Shown: positions 8,965-22,639, counted from the stretch's first letter. The stretch: DNA of 64,000 bases from Rhabdornis inornatus (GCA_013397075.1 VWZS01009593.1:605545-669544), one strand, 5' to 3'. The notes: generated from the sequence alone by a model not told the origin. A program made the numbers and translations.

Positions 8965-11900
8965 AGGATACAGTCAGAGTGTGAAGATTAAGTATCATGC
9001 AACCCGAACAATGAAAAGATGCATTAAAGCAAATATATGGTGGAGACAGTTGGAGGGGAAAGTACCATATTGCTCCTGTTGACTACTTAAGCTTTCAGAA
9101 GTAAGGTTCTAAGCTGCCTCTAACACAAAGTATCTCTATTCAAGAAAACTAAATAGCATCAATATTCAAGAGTACTCACTACAGTCCTGACTTAAAAAAT
9201 AAAGAGTATTTCCTTCAGATGCACTGTGCACCAGGAGAGGGGGTTCATATGTTTCAATATCACAATTAGCTGTGATTTTGTTAACTCCATGTTAAATGTT
9301 CCCTGTATTCTGCTAGAGGCCACATGAAATGGCCTCTGGGCCAGATGTGAAATCTGTTTGGAGACAAGAGAGAGAATGCAGTTCTCTTGATTTAGATGTT
9401 GTACCATATAACACTTGGTTCTCAAGTGGAATCCAAGGAATTAGTTTTGTTCTACCGCTACAAGATTTTTCTTATTTTAGTGACTAAATGTATTGTATCA
9501 GTCATGATCAGTTAAGATGATGTTGGTGTGTAGTTGTGTTTGAGATTTAGACAACTGACATTCTCAGCAAAAGCTGTCACTACTGTAATGTTCTGCCATC
9601 TCTTGTCAGCAGAGTTTGATGATTTGGGAATCCTATAGGATATGTAAAAGCAGAAGTGTCTGAGTTCTTTACACAGGCAGAATGACTTTTTGCATAGTAC
9701 ATACAGTGCAATTATCTTTGGCAGAATTTATATCTTGATCCCCCTGTCTTTACTGTTAGAGTGGCTTCTCTTCAGATACCTATTTGAACACTAGCTGTAT
9801 TACCCCTTAGCTTCAGTAATTTAGGGCTTTCAGTCCGTGACCAAAAATACCAATGTTTATTCTGCCCAATGCACTGCTTTTGTGGAGATACAAAGTAAAA
9901 GATAGTATAACAACAATGCGATAGCTCCCACATGAATGTGATACAGCATTGTGCAGTGGAAGTTTTCCAAGGGACGCTTGACTGGTGAAAGTTTAGAAAA
10001 TACATTTAATGTGATCATTGCACCAAATAAAATTATTTAGTATATACTTCAAGACAGATTATCACCATGAGTTCTGTATACTATGGACGTAAAAAAGAGA
10101 GTTTCCATAATAGGAAATTACTGCACACAGTGTCAGTAGAACAAAAGAGAAGGTAAATATTGCAAGGGAAAAAAGTGTGCTGGGAAATTGCTATGCTTTG
10201 TCACTAATGTAATAAGCAAAAGGGAATTATCCAGAATTGCATCTAGTATTATCCTTCTGTCATAATAGCACTACTGCAGTATGTAGAGGGAAAGAAATCA
10301 GGAAAGGGTAGTGAGGTGCTGAAACAGGAAGAAAAAAAATTTGTTTATTTAGTGGATTTTGTAGGTAATAAAGTTGGTGAGCTGGTGGGAGGATGTTAAA
10401 CTGTCCTTCCAAATTCCACTTTTCTGTTTGCATTGGATTGAGATATAGTTAAGGTATATTAAACATGTCAGTTATTTACTGTAATTTGGTAATAATGAAA
10501 TGCAGTGTATGTACAATCATTCTTCATTGATCAAATTTGAAATTCATTCCACTGGTGAGTAGATTTTCTCAGTAAACTTTTATTTGTTAGCTGGTGGGGT
10601 GAAAAGAATTGTTTATAAAAAAAAATTCTCTCATCTCAGGTTTTGCTTTCATTATTTCTGTGACTGTTTGGCTTTTTTTTCTGTATTATCTATTGTCATG
10701 TTTTCAAGGTCTTTGTATGGTTCCTGGCATTTCAGGGAATATAAGCACTGTAGTTATAAAATTATTCATTATTCTTGATAATACTTGCAGAAGTTATGGA
10801 TAGAAATATTCTGGCATATGCCAGAGAAAAGAAACAAATCTAGAACAAATCTAGTAGGCCTCTGGTTTTTCTGTTATTCTTCATGAAGGGTTCTCCTTGG
10901 CTTGAACCAGAATTCTGTGCAAGGAGCTGTACATAAACTAAGCCTATAAAATATTGGTAACTCTGACTCTAATTTCAGAGTAAAAATTACATAAAGAGCA
11001 TCTATAAGTAATTTGTAGCTGGAAGGAATACGGGCATTCTGTCTACCTGCCATATATTATTTAATAAACACTTAAGAATATAAAGCTGTTGACATTATAG
11101 ACAATTGATAACCTGATTTAGAGACATATTTCTGTACACACAGCTAACAAATACTGATGGCTTTTAGATGCCGTATGCTGAGATTATAAAGTTACAGATA
11201 GCTTAGGAAATTTTGGTAGCAAGTGTTTGTAATTACTAATCTTGAAGAAAAGCCATGCAAAACTGGAATTTAAGGATATCTGATATAAGATTTAATTTTG
11301 ATTCACAACTGCATTATTAATTTATCACTATGTTCAAGGTAGCCTAGTAAACTATTTCAGAGTTTTCTTCTTATTATTTAATGTTAGACACTGATCAGAA
11401 GCTGGGGTAGGGTCAAAGAGAGTGTGTGGGAAAGAATATTGGACTAGTATCAAGCTATTTTATTTCAGCTAGATACTTGGTATGCATGAACATAGCTAGA
11501 CTCTTTTGCTATCTATTTCTCTCTGTGCTCCATTCTAAAATGATTTATAATGTTTGAATCCCTTCCTCTTTTTAGCTGAGTGCAGTATTACAGCAAAGAA
11601 TGTATTGGTGCTGATTTTAAATAGTGCTTCACAACCAGCTCTGTCTCTTGCTTCGCTCTCTATATGGGCATCGTTCACTTGGAGAATGGTGAGCTAAAAG
11701 TAATGAGTGTGGATGTGGTGATGCTATAATTTTTTGTGCAGCTTGAAATGCAGATCTGAGCTGACCTGTGCTAAGGGATGTGATGAAAAGCTCACTTTCC
11801 TCCACAGAGAGGAGCATGAAGACATGAGCCCTTGCCCTGAGCTCCTCAGGGCTGTCCCGGGAGAGCATCATGCCCAGTGAGACACTGCACCACGAGTCCC

Positions 11901-13169
11901 TGGGGGTCATCCTCCAGGACAGCACACAGGCTGAGGGGTCCCTGCCCTGGGGGACAGTGCTCATTATGCATTATATGTTATCATTATACAGGGAAAGAGC
12001 ATCCTGGGATGGTGGAAGATTTACTACAGAATGTTTAGAGGAGGAACCAAAACTGGGCAGATGAAGGGATCAAGCCAGTTTGGGTAGGAGGAAATGTGCA
12101 GAAACAGAGAGAAGATAGAGGCAACCTGTTGACAGTTTGCTGGTTGGTACCCTAGTCTGTGTTTCAGGTGGTGGGCTATGCTTTTCAGTCCTATACAACT
12201 ATGGTTTATGTAGTTTGATGCACTTGAATACCCTGCTTCTTACCTATTTATTGGTTTCATTAGTAGCAAAATTTGTCAACATGATATGTGCACTAGTTTT
12301 GATTCTATAACTGTTCTGTAATTACTGCTTTTTACATAAAAATATAAAATGTATGATATTACCCATTCTCATGAATGAACTATTGTTTTAAGTCCTCCAA
12401 ATTCAGTTATTCAAAACAAAAGTTATTAAAAATAAAGTACTTCAATAAAGTATAGTGTTAATATATAGAGGCACTAATTTTTTATTTTCCATACTGATGT
12501 ATTTTTACTACTTTAGGATTTCCAATTTCTCACTGCAGTGTTAGCTACAGTTCTGAAAGAGTAATCAGTTACGTTTTTTATTTCTGGCATATTGTCTATC
12601 CATATGTGTTTGTCGTTATTATAGAAACAAAGAAAAATAAGACTGTAGTGTATTGTCTTGCTGAATGTACGGCTATATGCATCTCAGTCTATTCATCTTT
12701 TTAAGAAAATAGTTTCATTTATAAGCAAGTAGTTTTTTGTCTGAAATTCCAATAGCCTCTGGTAGGAGTATTTCACAGATCCAATAAATGGTATACAAAT
12801 ATTTTACACTAAATGAGAAAAAGGATTTGCACTAGAAACATTGAAGGGCTACAAGTAATGAAAAAAATGAGATCCTTAAATATTGAATATATTGAAAAAT
12901 TGACAACTCAGGTGACTGTAAAAGATTCTTAAGTAGCTCTACTGTCATTAAATGGAGAAAGTTAAATTTTAATGTAAATATTTGAGTGTTATTTCAAGAA
13001 AATATGTTGGAAATAATGAATATTTGAAAGATTGCTCAATTAATTTGGTTTCATCTAGACATTCATGTCTAGAATCAGTTGGAGAATAAATAGCAAACTG
13101 CAAAATATACCATAGGAACTTTATAATTTTTCAGTATCATTACTAGATAGTATAATAAAGCAAGCAGGT
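8965..13169. other. Long AT-rich intergenic stretch; no gene seen
   Basis: Mostly unique AT-rich sequence. The only conspicuous part is a GC-richer patch at about 11755-11965, listed separately. Short frames (9192-9425, 9772-10005, 10584-10803) have no recognisable features. Confidence 0.55.
11755..11965. other. GC-rich patch of unknown origin
   Basis: About 210 bases are clearly richer in G and C than both flanks. A 111-codon minus-strand frame (11629-11964) reads through it with an ordinary-looking composition (Ser, Leu, Glu, Arg). I recognise no domain. It could be an old retrocopy, an exon-like remnant, or an internal piece of a transposable element that I cannot assign. Both edges fade into AT-rich DNA without visible target duplication or poly-A. 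Confidence 0.35.
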
Positions 13170-14290
13170 GGTGTAGAAGACCAACTTGCCTGAACAGAGA
13201 ACTCCTCTTGGAGATCAAGAGGAAAAAGAAATGGTATGATCTCTGTAAACAAGGTTAGGCTTCACAGGGAGATTATAGAGATGTAGTTCACAGACACAGG
13301 GAGAAAAAAGGGCAAAGCTCAGTTATAGTTGAAACTGGCCAGTGTTGTCTGAAAACAAAAGAGACATTTTGAAATATACTAATAGCAAGAGAAGTCTAAG
13401 GAAAATATTTGATTGATACTTGATTGTCACCTGACAAATAAGGATGAAGAAAAGGTTGGAGGCATTCAGTGTTGGGGACTTTTTGCCTCAGTCTTTAATA
13501 ATACTGGTAAGCCCTTGGGCTACTTGGTCCTCTGAGTTGGAGGACCACAGCTACAGAAGCAGTGACTTTCCACTGGTGGACACTGAAGTTTTAAGGGAGC
13601 AGTTGTATCAGTTGAATGTCTGTAAGTGCATAAGCCTGGTGGGATTTGACCCAGAGTACTGAAGGCGTGGATGTTATGGAAGCACCCCTCTTGATCTTTT
13701 ACCAAAAGTCTTGGAAGTTTTGTGAGGTCCCTGCTGACTGAAACCTGTCCAGTGTTACTCCAGTCTACAAAAAGGGTGTGAGGGAAGACCCAGGCAACTG
13801 CAGACATGGAAGTCTAACCTCAGGTCCTGGAAATATTATGAAGAAGATTATACTGGTGGTATTGAAAGTCATTTAAAGAACAATGCAATCATCAGACACA
13901 GTAAACTTGGATTTACAAAGAGAAAGTCCTACCTTATTTAGTATCTTTCTGATTAAGGTCACCCACACAGTGGGTTAAGGGAAAGCAGTGGAAGTAGTTT
14001 TTCTGGATTTCAGTGAGGTTTTTTTTATATTGTTGCTCACAACATCTTTCTCAAAGACGTGTTCACCTGTAGGATGAGCAAGTTCAACGGTGAACTGAAT
14101 AAGAACTCGCTGAACAGGTTGCAGTGAGTGGGGCTACATCTGGCTGTACCAAGTGTCCCTCAGGCTTCCAATATAGGGCCAGTTCTGCTCAGTATTTTTA
14201 TCAGTGATCCAGATGCAGGATTTGAATACACCCTTAGCAGGTTTGTTGATGATATCAAACTGGGAGTTGCCACTGACGTACGTGAGGTGC
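13170..14290 (+). mobile_element. CR1 LINE remnant, reverse transcriptase region
   Basis: The order and wording match the CR1 second open frame. The endonuclease/RT linker region lies near 13200-13500. It is followed by a stretch that reads LREQLYQLNVCKCISL (about 13590-13650), then the segment before the catalytic motifs. In 14128-14373 a VPQASNIGPVLLSIFI segment and FVDDIKL are seen, corresponding to RT motif B and the Y/FxDD active site. The conserved Ala of FADD is here Val, and several frameshifts break the frame. It is 5'-truncated and also lacks the 3' end, so it is dead. The divergence suggests an old insertion. Confidence 0.82.
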
Positions 14291-17200
14291 CATTGACTCA
14301 TGTGAGACCCACATCATTACATATAGAATTTAGGGAAAATAGAGTAAATATAGAATGGAAAAAATATAAGTGATAAGAAAATATTTCTTGAATACAGTGA
14401 AAAAGTTGGAACTCGTTACATTTTACTTTCTGTGATGACTGTTTAGTAAGATTTTTATACTTACTAGGACTAGACACATGTTTCTATTCTCTTATGTGAA
14501 TTAATCATCTAATACTTATTCATGAGCCTTTCTGAAGGGGGCAAAGCATGTTTTTCTCCTTTGATCAGTGTCCATACTTTCTAGGTAGTCTATTTCCTAT
14601 GCTGAGCATCCAGTCTGACTCCCAAATCCTGGCAAGCTGTCTACTCCTGAGATTTTTGCTAAGCAGAATTTCTTCCAGGCATCCTTTGGAATAAATGACT
14701 CATCTGTGTTTCTTAAAGAAATTGTTTAAGAACCAAGGTCCGTGAGAGAATTCTAGGCTGATAATCCTCATAATAAAATAATTTCCCTTTGGATGAGAAT
14801 CAGGTGTGTAAACTCTTGATGTATTTTTTCATCATTCCATAATTGCTAATTCTGGCAACTCTCTAGTCAGAGGACTGGCTGTTGTGCATCTGATTATTGA
14901 ATGCCCACATCTCTTTGTGCATTTTGCCCGGAGCAAAGACTTTGAGTTTAGGGTTTAAATAACTTACCTTGGTGCCAGATACCTTGTAGCCAAAGCAGAG
15001 GTCTATGTCAGTGAGAAACTGTAAGTGCTGTAATCTGTACTAACTTGCCTTAAACTCAAGTGTAAGGGTGCTAAAATAAGCTAAAATAAGGCATTAATAT
15101 TATGTATTGGTTAGTGCTGTGATGGCAGAACTGTGCATAACCACTTCACAAAGTATATGAGGACTGTGTTCATCAAAGGGACAAAGAGGTGTGTTGTTGC
15201 ATACAGAATGATTTGGGGAATACTCAAAAAGCATGACTTACAAAATGAGAAAAAAAAAATAATATAAACAGTTTTAGAAGCAGTTGAGAGCCTGCTTCCC
15301 CTTAGGAGAACCAAATAGCCTAGAAACATTAGATATAGTGAAAATATAAGGAAAAAATAAAATTAATGCCCTTCAGTTATAAATTCTCTCATCAAAGTCT
15401 CTTGGTTTAAATCACCTTAATCTCAGCAACTGAGAAGCAATAACTACCATAGCCAACAGTGTCATCCTGAAATCTTGGGTGTTGTATACTCATAATAAAT
15501 GACATACATATGAATGAGTACCATATTAATGTTACTGACTGACAGTTTTGTATATGTTATGGTGATCAGAATATGGAAAAACTAATTAGCATAAAATGTG
15601 TTGTTAACGAATAAATTTAGTAACATTTGGGTTTTAAAACTGGCCTGATTTGTCAGTCTTCTAAACCCTACAGAGCATTCTCTTAATTAACTAAAAAATA
15701 GATACACATACATATATTTTATATGTGCTCATACATATATAGACAGATACTTGTTCAATTGCAATGACCCAAAAATTGAACATTGAAGCACTAACCATTG
15801 GAGAAAGAGCACTGTGCTTTTTCTTTCAGCCAACTCATCTTCTGCAGATATTGTTTCTACCTCTGGATCCCCCAGGTCTCAGTTTGTACCCTCTCTTGCT
15901 TTCTCACCCAGTCTCTTCATTGCTGCTGTCACCTCTTCTCCATCTAAGGACCTGGAAATTCTTTTTTTGCTGGTGACATTCATTGAAGCAGCAGCTGTTC
16001 AGCTGGTGGATACTTGCTTACTCAGAAGGACACTCTTCTTGTCCCATGCTTAGTGCTGAGTTTCCTATTCTTACCAGTCTTCAGAGAATCTGGGATCCAT
16101 AATTTAATAATTTCTAAAATGAGGGGTTTATTAACAGACCCATTGAACATGACAGCTTTCATAGCATCTCACTGCACAAAGTGTTTGAAAATTAGATTAA
16201 ATGGACCTCTGATCTTCTACATCAGATGCTGTGTTCCTGTGAAAAAGATATGAGTCAAACAGATAAAAATAATGTTGTTTTGTATTTTTAATGGATCTGT
16301 ATAAAAGCTGTCTAAAGGAAATCAAATCAAAATAGCATGTCTAATGCAAAGGTAGTAAAAGTGAAAATGTTTTGCGAGTTTTGAGTTGTTAAAATCTGTG
16401 GATTACGGGGCCGGGGTTTCTTCTCTGCAGTTGCTGAAGCCCTCTCAGATACAGCCTAGGAACCAGGGTCTCTCCATCCTGCTTCCATGGCTCCTGCTGC
16501 TGCTGCTACTGTTCTGTCTGCAGGTCTGGCAGCTAGCGAGGCTGAGCCTGTGTCCCAGAGAGTCCATGTGTGAACACATGCTCATACACACACTCTGACA
16601 CACACACAAAGGACTCAAACATTTTCTAAGAAATCACACACAACACACACACACACGCACACACACACACACACATACTCAGGATTAAATTCCCTGGGGA
16701 AAGATGGACTTAGTCAGGTCTCTCTAGCTGCTGGGGTATTTATCTGTGGACATTGTGACCTACAGCCCCTTCTCTGTTTGCTGCCGCTCCTGTGGTGTGC
16801 AGCACTGGTACAAAGGATAGAGAATGAGAGAACACCAACAAATAAGATAAGAAAAAAATTAATAAATTCATGTGAGGAAAATAAGGGGTCTGAATAGCAG
16901 AAAAAGTTGTTACAGTCCTCACCGAAGAGTACATAGTCTTCTCCTAATATATATTTTTCCTAGAAAAGACTGAAGGTGAGATTTAATTCCAGTAGAGGGC
17001 TTTGGTTTGTTAATTATTTCCTCTCTTGATTTGACCCTTTTTTGCCTTTGAGCAAGGAATTAATTAACTTCACTATCATTATGGAGATGGCATTGAAGAT
17101 GTTCTATTAGGGATGCATTATAGGGTATATCTATTCTCTGTTTCAGCTCTAGGTCAGCAGATAGTAACCATGAAATGGCTTTGCATCACTTTGTATATTG

Positions 17201-18957
17201 AAGAATGATTATTTCATGCTGTTGTATCTTTCCACAATGATTTCTTGCTGTCCAGTTTGGAGCTGGAACAGCTTTTAGCCCATAAATGAATCCATGCAAA
17301 GCCCTTTGTGTCTGTTTGTGATGCTCAGTGAAAAGTAGGAAAACCACAATAAGAAAAATGCAGAATTTGCTGTTCTGGGTTAGCAGGGGAAATAAGAACC
17401 AAAGACATACATTTTCAGTTAGTTTTGGATTGGTTGCAAACATTATCAGCAATATGTTTCTGAAGGTTCTATGGGTGTGAATCTAGCAATTGTGATGGTT
17501 GGTTTAGCAGGAAATTGAAAGGTAAAGTCAAATTGAAATGGATCATAAACCCCTCAGTGGATTTGAAGTAGATGATGTTAGATGCATAAATACTAGGGCC
17601 TGTGGAGTCTAATTATCAACAGATCTTTTTACTTCCATACTTGGAAAAAAGAAAATGTAAGAAGAAAGGAGAAACTTTAAATGAGTATCATTTAAATTGT
17701 TAAATGCTGACAAATGAAATTAGTTCATTGGGTAAATTAATTGCTTTAAATTTTACTTTATTTTTAGTGTCTTTGTATACTTGCTCTAAGCATAGAAGAA
17801 ACCCATTTTCTATTACTATCACAATGCATCTTTTCATCAACACTAAATTATCTTCAAATGTTTTAAAGAAAAAGAAGGAAAACAAGAAAAAGGCTTTCAC
17901 AAGGGACTTTTAAAAAGTATTCTGCTTTAAGAGCCTAAGCCAACATTGTAAACCTTAGAGTTATACATCTTTTTTCCTCTAGTGTGAGACTGATGCTCAT
18001 TAGGGAGAGTTTCCTAAACCAGCAAAATAATAAAAACATTTATATATAATAAAAGTCAAATTATCCAGTACTCGCAACCCCTAAGTATAGATTTTGATAG
18101 GAGATGGCAACTATGGAATAATTTACCTGAGCATATGTCTAAGAAATAAAAGCCACAGAAACAATTATTTCCATGTCATGAGCAGGGTCTACTCAAATTA
18201 TAGGCACAGACTCAGGTTTCAGCCAGCTTTTCTGAAGTAAGTTATGATGTTCAAGGGCCTTAAAACAGAGTTTAAATTTTCACACAGTTTTGTGTACCAT
18301 AGTTCTGTGTACCATAGCTAAAAATGAAAGGATTTTTTTCTGGAGGGGGGAGAAATTTTCAGGAAAAAAATCAACTGGGAAAAATGTATACAGAAAATTA
18401 AAAATGGACTAGTAAATTGTGCTTAAACCTTCTTTGATATCACAGAATTTCTACACTGTGTTGCATAACAAGTATATTTTATGTAAAGGATTCTATTACT
18501 ATTCTATACAAAGTTATTCTTCAGTAATTAATAGAAACTGCTAGTACTCTGGGGTTTTTAATTTTCTCTCATAATTGACAGACTTTTCAGTATGAGTTGA
18601 TACTCATAAGCTTTCTTTTGACATAGGAACATGTTTTTCCTGTAATATTTGCATATTGAGATTATAAAAACCTAGATGCTTCATATTCAACTGGTAGTTG
18701 CTACTTAGTGCAAGGTTTCAAAGCATACAAAGAAATGTACATTCCTAATTTAAGATGGTATCATACTAATTTATTTGAGATAGTTTTCTAGATAATTAGC
18801 ATAAATCATTATGCTCCCAGCAGAGCCAAAAAAGGTAGATCCTAACTAGCTGGTCTTTTTCGCAATATATTTAATAGTGTTAAAAAAAATAAATTAAAAA
18901 TGTGTTTTGTAGTAAGCATTTTAAAGAACAATCAAAATAAATTGTACTCTGTCATAA
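14291..18957. other. AT-rich intergenic sequence; no gene seen
   Basis: Unique AT-rich DNA. It includes a dinucleotide repeat (16634-16676, listed separately) and a moderately GC-richer patch at about 16405-16570 without recognisable coding content. A small duplication of tctgtgtaccatag-like sequence is seen near 18285-18317. Confidence 0.55.
16634..16676. repeat. (AC)n microsatellite
   Basis: An imperfect AC run with two interruptions (aacac and cgcac). Related acacac patches lie just upstream (16587-16608). Likely variable in length between individuals. Confidence 0.9.
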
Positions 18958-19685
18958 GTAAGTATGCTGATGATACAAAACTAGGAGGAGCTGTTGACTC
19001 CCTCAAAGGCAAAGAGACCTCAACAAATTAGAGGACTGGGCAATCACCAACCATGAGAAGTTTAAAGACAAGTGCTGGATTCTGCACCTGTGATGGGGCA
19101 ATGCTGGGTGTATAGACAGACCGGGGAATGAGAGGCTGGAGAGCAGCACCAGAGAAAAGGACCTGGGGATCCTGCTCAGTGGCAACTTGACCATGAGCCA
19201 GCAGTGCCCTGGCAGCCAGGAGCCTGATGCCCCCAACCCTGTCCTGGGGGGCATCAGGCACAGCATCACCAGCCAGGCAGGGCAGGGGATTGTCCTGCTC
19301 TGCTCTGCACTGGGGCAGCCTCACCTCAAGTGCTGGGGGCAGTTTTGGGTATATAAGAAAGATGTTAAGCTGTTAGAGGGCATCCAAAGGAGGGCAGCAA
19401 AGATAACGAAGAGCCCTGAAGGGAAGCCACATGAGGAGTGGCTGAGGTCACTTGGTCTGTTCAGCCTGGAGGAGACCAAGACCTCAGAGGATTCTGCAGC
19501 TTCCTCACAAGGGGAAGAAAAGGAGCAAGCATCAATCTCTTCTCTCTGGTGAGCAGTGATAATACCCAAGGAAATGGCATGATGCTCTATCTGGGGAGAT
19601 TAGGTTGAATATTAGAAAAAAATTTCTCGTCCAGAGGGTGGTTGGGCACTGGAACAGGCACCTCAGGTCATGGCACCAAGCCTAC
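18958..19685 (+). mobile_element. CR1 LINE remnant, C-terminal RT region
   Basis: It opens with codons for YADDTKLGGAVD, the RT catalytic motif with its two aspartates, and continues through the C-terminal part of the CR1 polyprotein. The plus frame 19187-19552 (121 codons) ends with a segment reading KDVKLLEGIQRRAAKI and then EEWLRSLGLFSLEE, which is characteristic of CR1. It continues into the start of the 3' untranslated region (gggcactggaacaggc) and stops at about 19685, before the usual CR1 tail. It is 5'- and 3'-truncated and has frameshifts upstream of 19187. Confidence 0.88.
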
Positions 19686-20359
19686 CAAAGTTTATGAAAC
19701 TTTCCTTCATGCTGTATTGACTTCTGAATCTGTGTGTATCCCAGCTTCTTGAACTCTGGAATTCTGAATGCCACAAAGTTCATGTCATACTGCAATTTCT
19801 TATTGCCCTAAATATTTTTGAATTATAGAAGTTTTGTTTCACTGTGGTGTGGAGTGTGATTTTTCTTTAAAATCTCCTGTCTAACACATCTATCCAGTAC
19901 AAAGACAGTATGTGCCAAAAAAAAGAGCAAGTGTTGCTGAATCTTTTTCTGTATATTGAGCTCCACAGGGGACAGTGAATGTGCATTTTTCCTTCCATAA
20001 CTACACAAAGACAGAACTAGAACTCAAATAAAATGGTCAAAAGTGTGTTTCACCTGCTGCCTCTGGCTTGATGATAGGTGTGTTTCTCACTAGTTTTGTC
20101 CTCAGAGACTGTCACAGAAAACAGAATTTCAGCATGATTTATTATGGCTTGATGAAACACTGAAAAATTGATGAAGGAAATGCAAGTACAAACACAATTT
20201 GTGTTCATATAGTGTTCTTACTATAAATATTATTAATGCTAGTAGAAATGCAATTAGAAAAAGTATTCTGAACACTTTCAGTACAATGTGAAAATAGCAT
20301 TAAGATGTATTTTCAAAGGGATATTATAAACCAGCAGTCATTCCCTATTGTGCTCTTTT
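19686..20359. other. Intergenic sequence; no gene seen
   Basis: AT-rich unique sequence between a CR1 remnant and an LTR fragment. Confidence 0.55.
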
Positions 20360-20465
20360 TGGCTGGGATATAGTTAATTTTCTTCATGGTAGCTTGTGTG
20401 GGGCTGTGTTTTGGGTTCGTGCTAAAACCAGTGTTGACAATACAGGAATGTTTCTGTCCCTGCTG
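20360..20465 (+). mobile_element. LTR fragment (5' part) of an avian ERVL-type element
   Basis: A block running from ggctgggatatagttaat through ggggctgtgttttgg to caatacaggaatgttt is the 5' part of the same LTR family found at 41120. The rest of the LTR is missing and unrelated sequence follows from about 20466. Old and degraded, with ends approximate. Confidence 0.65.
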
Positions 20466-20595
20466 AAATTATGTTGTATGTGTGCCTATCTCTGATCTTG
20501 TCTCCTGGGTGGGATCTGCACTGCAAATACCTTTGCTCCTAGGAGGACCCCTCATACCTAGGTCTTAGATTGTCATGCATTATTTAGCATAACCT

Positions 20596-20655
20596 ATTCT
20601 ATTCTATTCTATTCTATTCTATTCTATTCTATTCTATTCTATTCTATTCTATTCT
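20596..20655. repeat. (ATTCT)12 microsatellite
   Basis: Twelve perfect tandem ATTCT units, followed by degenerate units (atgtt, atccc, atccc). Perfect 60-bp arrays of a pentanucleotide are usually unstable in length. Confidence 0.97.
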
Positions 20656-20795
20656 ATGTTATCCCATCCCATCATATTCTCTAAGCTCACCATGAGTCAA
20701 ATGATGAAGAGACTATTAATTGTATGAAACGCCAGGGATTTTTCAGGTCCAAAAACACTTTCGAGGACACATACCACAAAGATTACAAGCGGAAA

Positions 20796-20850
20796 ATTTT
20801 ACTTTGTTTTATTTTTTAATTTTATTTTTATTATTTTATTTTTATCTTAC
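20796..20850. repeat. T-rich (TTTTA)n-like low-complexity tract
   Basis: Irregular runs of TTTTATTT. No LINE or SINE body is joined to it. Confidence 0.75.
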
Positions 20851-22639
20851 TTTTCTGAATCTGTTTCAGAGCTGATGCTCATTAACATTAACACAAGATG
20901 ATGTAGCCAAGAGCAGGCTGACTCATTCTTCAGTTTCGCTTGGAAAAAATATTTCTTGCAGTCTGAAAAAAGCAAGTCACAGAGCAACAAAATGCAGCAG
21001 GAGCAAGACAAGACCAGTCAGTCCTGTTTCCCAAGAAGCGGAAACTTGAAGAATGATGACCAGGACTGACCACAGTGAGACTGAAGGGATGTGTGGTTCT
21101 CTGGGGTGTTTCTGAAAGTATGACACATACTGGTGACAAGCCTACTTTTTGCCTTCAAAAACTTGCTCTGCTGTGTGTCTCGGCCAGTGATGCATGAAAA
21201 GCACTGTCATGCCTGCCCTGTGCTTGTACTGCATGCAGAGAGAGCTGAAAAGTGGCAGCTCCTGATGGTGCAGCAAGCCTGGAGCCCATCCAAGCACAGA
21301 CTGTTTTGCATAAGAACACCTGGGGAATGGAGCCAAAGGAAGTGCAGAGCTTGCTTGCACTACAAAAGGCTGAGATACAGCTTTCTTTTTGTCTCATGGA
21401 TGACATGAAATCCAGGTTATGAAGTACACAAGGAAACCTATTTCTTGAACTATAGTTTTCTGCAATCTAAATTCAGAAGACCTGAGCAAGAACTTCACTG
21501 TTACCTACATTTGATAACACCACATTGTGAAAGGTGGAGCCTGAGTTGTGTTAAGGATACCATCACCCATCAGTAGCCTGCCAGAGTCCAGTTCCACATG
21601 GCCATGACCTGCGGATCCAGCCCACCACTGGCTGGGTGAGCACCCAATGTGTGGGTGGACTCTGAACGTGCCACTGCTGATGTCAGTCCAGTCACTTTAA
21701 AAATGGGTGTTTCCTCACAGGAAAGAAAATGAACACAGCTGACATTAATGAACTTCCATTTGGAAGTTTAATTGGGAAAAGTGCCAAATCAGCCCAAACA
21801 CTGAAAAATCTACAACAAATTAACAGTGGTGGTCAGTGTGATGCAATTAGCGAGAATGTTATTTATTCTCCAGAAGTGTGCATAAAGGTTGCTAAATTTT
21901 AAAGAAATTCTGCAGGAATTTAGTGAAGAGTAAGGTTCTCATTGATAATACTCATGTGGGTGAGGAGGTGGCTGGCAAGATGGTCACCTGACACTGAAAG
22001 GTATCTCCTTCTCTGTAAGAGTCTCTATGCACCTTTAAGATATCTCAAAAAAAGGACAGAAGATTCTGTTTTCTATATGCCCACCTGGAACCACTTGAGA
22101 ATCTTGACGTGATGAAACTAACTGATGATATTTTTCAGATACAAAGGAATGGGGTTTTTTTGTGTCTTTTTCTTCCAATTAGTAAATAAAACAATCTTCT
22201 AGCACATACATGGTTTTCAAAACAGGTTCAATAAGTGGAGAAAGCAATCAAATTATGTCTATTCAGTTAAAAAACCCCAACATTTTGATGCAAGCTGAGT
22301 GTGACGAGATGGGCCCTTGCATGTGTCCAAACACAGATCTGATATGTCAGCAGGTACAGCGAGGCTAGAGATCAATTCCCTTGCCATGAGTGGCTGCTAT
22401 CCAGAGGGCTTTGAGAAAAAAGACTGTCTTTAAGCAGCAAGGATGTCAAACAACTTGGAATTTATGAGCCAAAACATATGCTTTCAAAATGAAGTCCTAT
22501 CCAGCGTATTTTAGGACCGTGTTTTGCTCTCTGCAGAGGACCATACAAGGCAAATTAATTCTGACACAGTGCATCCTGAAACAGTTGCAGCTGTACTAAT
22601 TGCATTCCAATACTATAGGGTGTGCAATCCCATACATTG
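20851..22639. other. Intergenic sequence; no gene seen
   Basis: Moderately GC-richer than the desert average between 20930 and 21720. Frames of 70-90 codons occur on both strands (21133-21408 plus, 21155-21406 minus) but carry no recognisable domain. It may contain unrecognised old transposable-element sequence. Confidence 0.4.

Noticed and set aside
18285..18317. Short repeat of gtgtaccatag as a regulatory direct repeat
   Set aside because: Two near-adjacent short copies are readily explained by replication slippage.
19187..19552. 121-codon plus-strand frame as a host gene
   Set aside because: Its sequence is the C-terminal part of the CR1 polyprotein, so it is annotated as a CR1 remnant.
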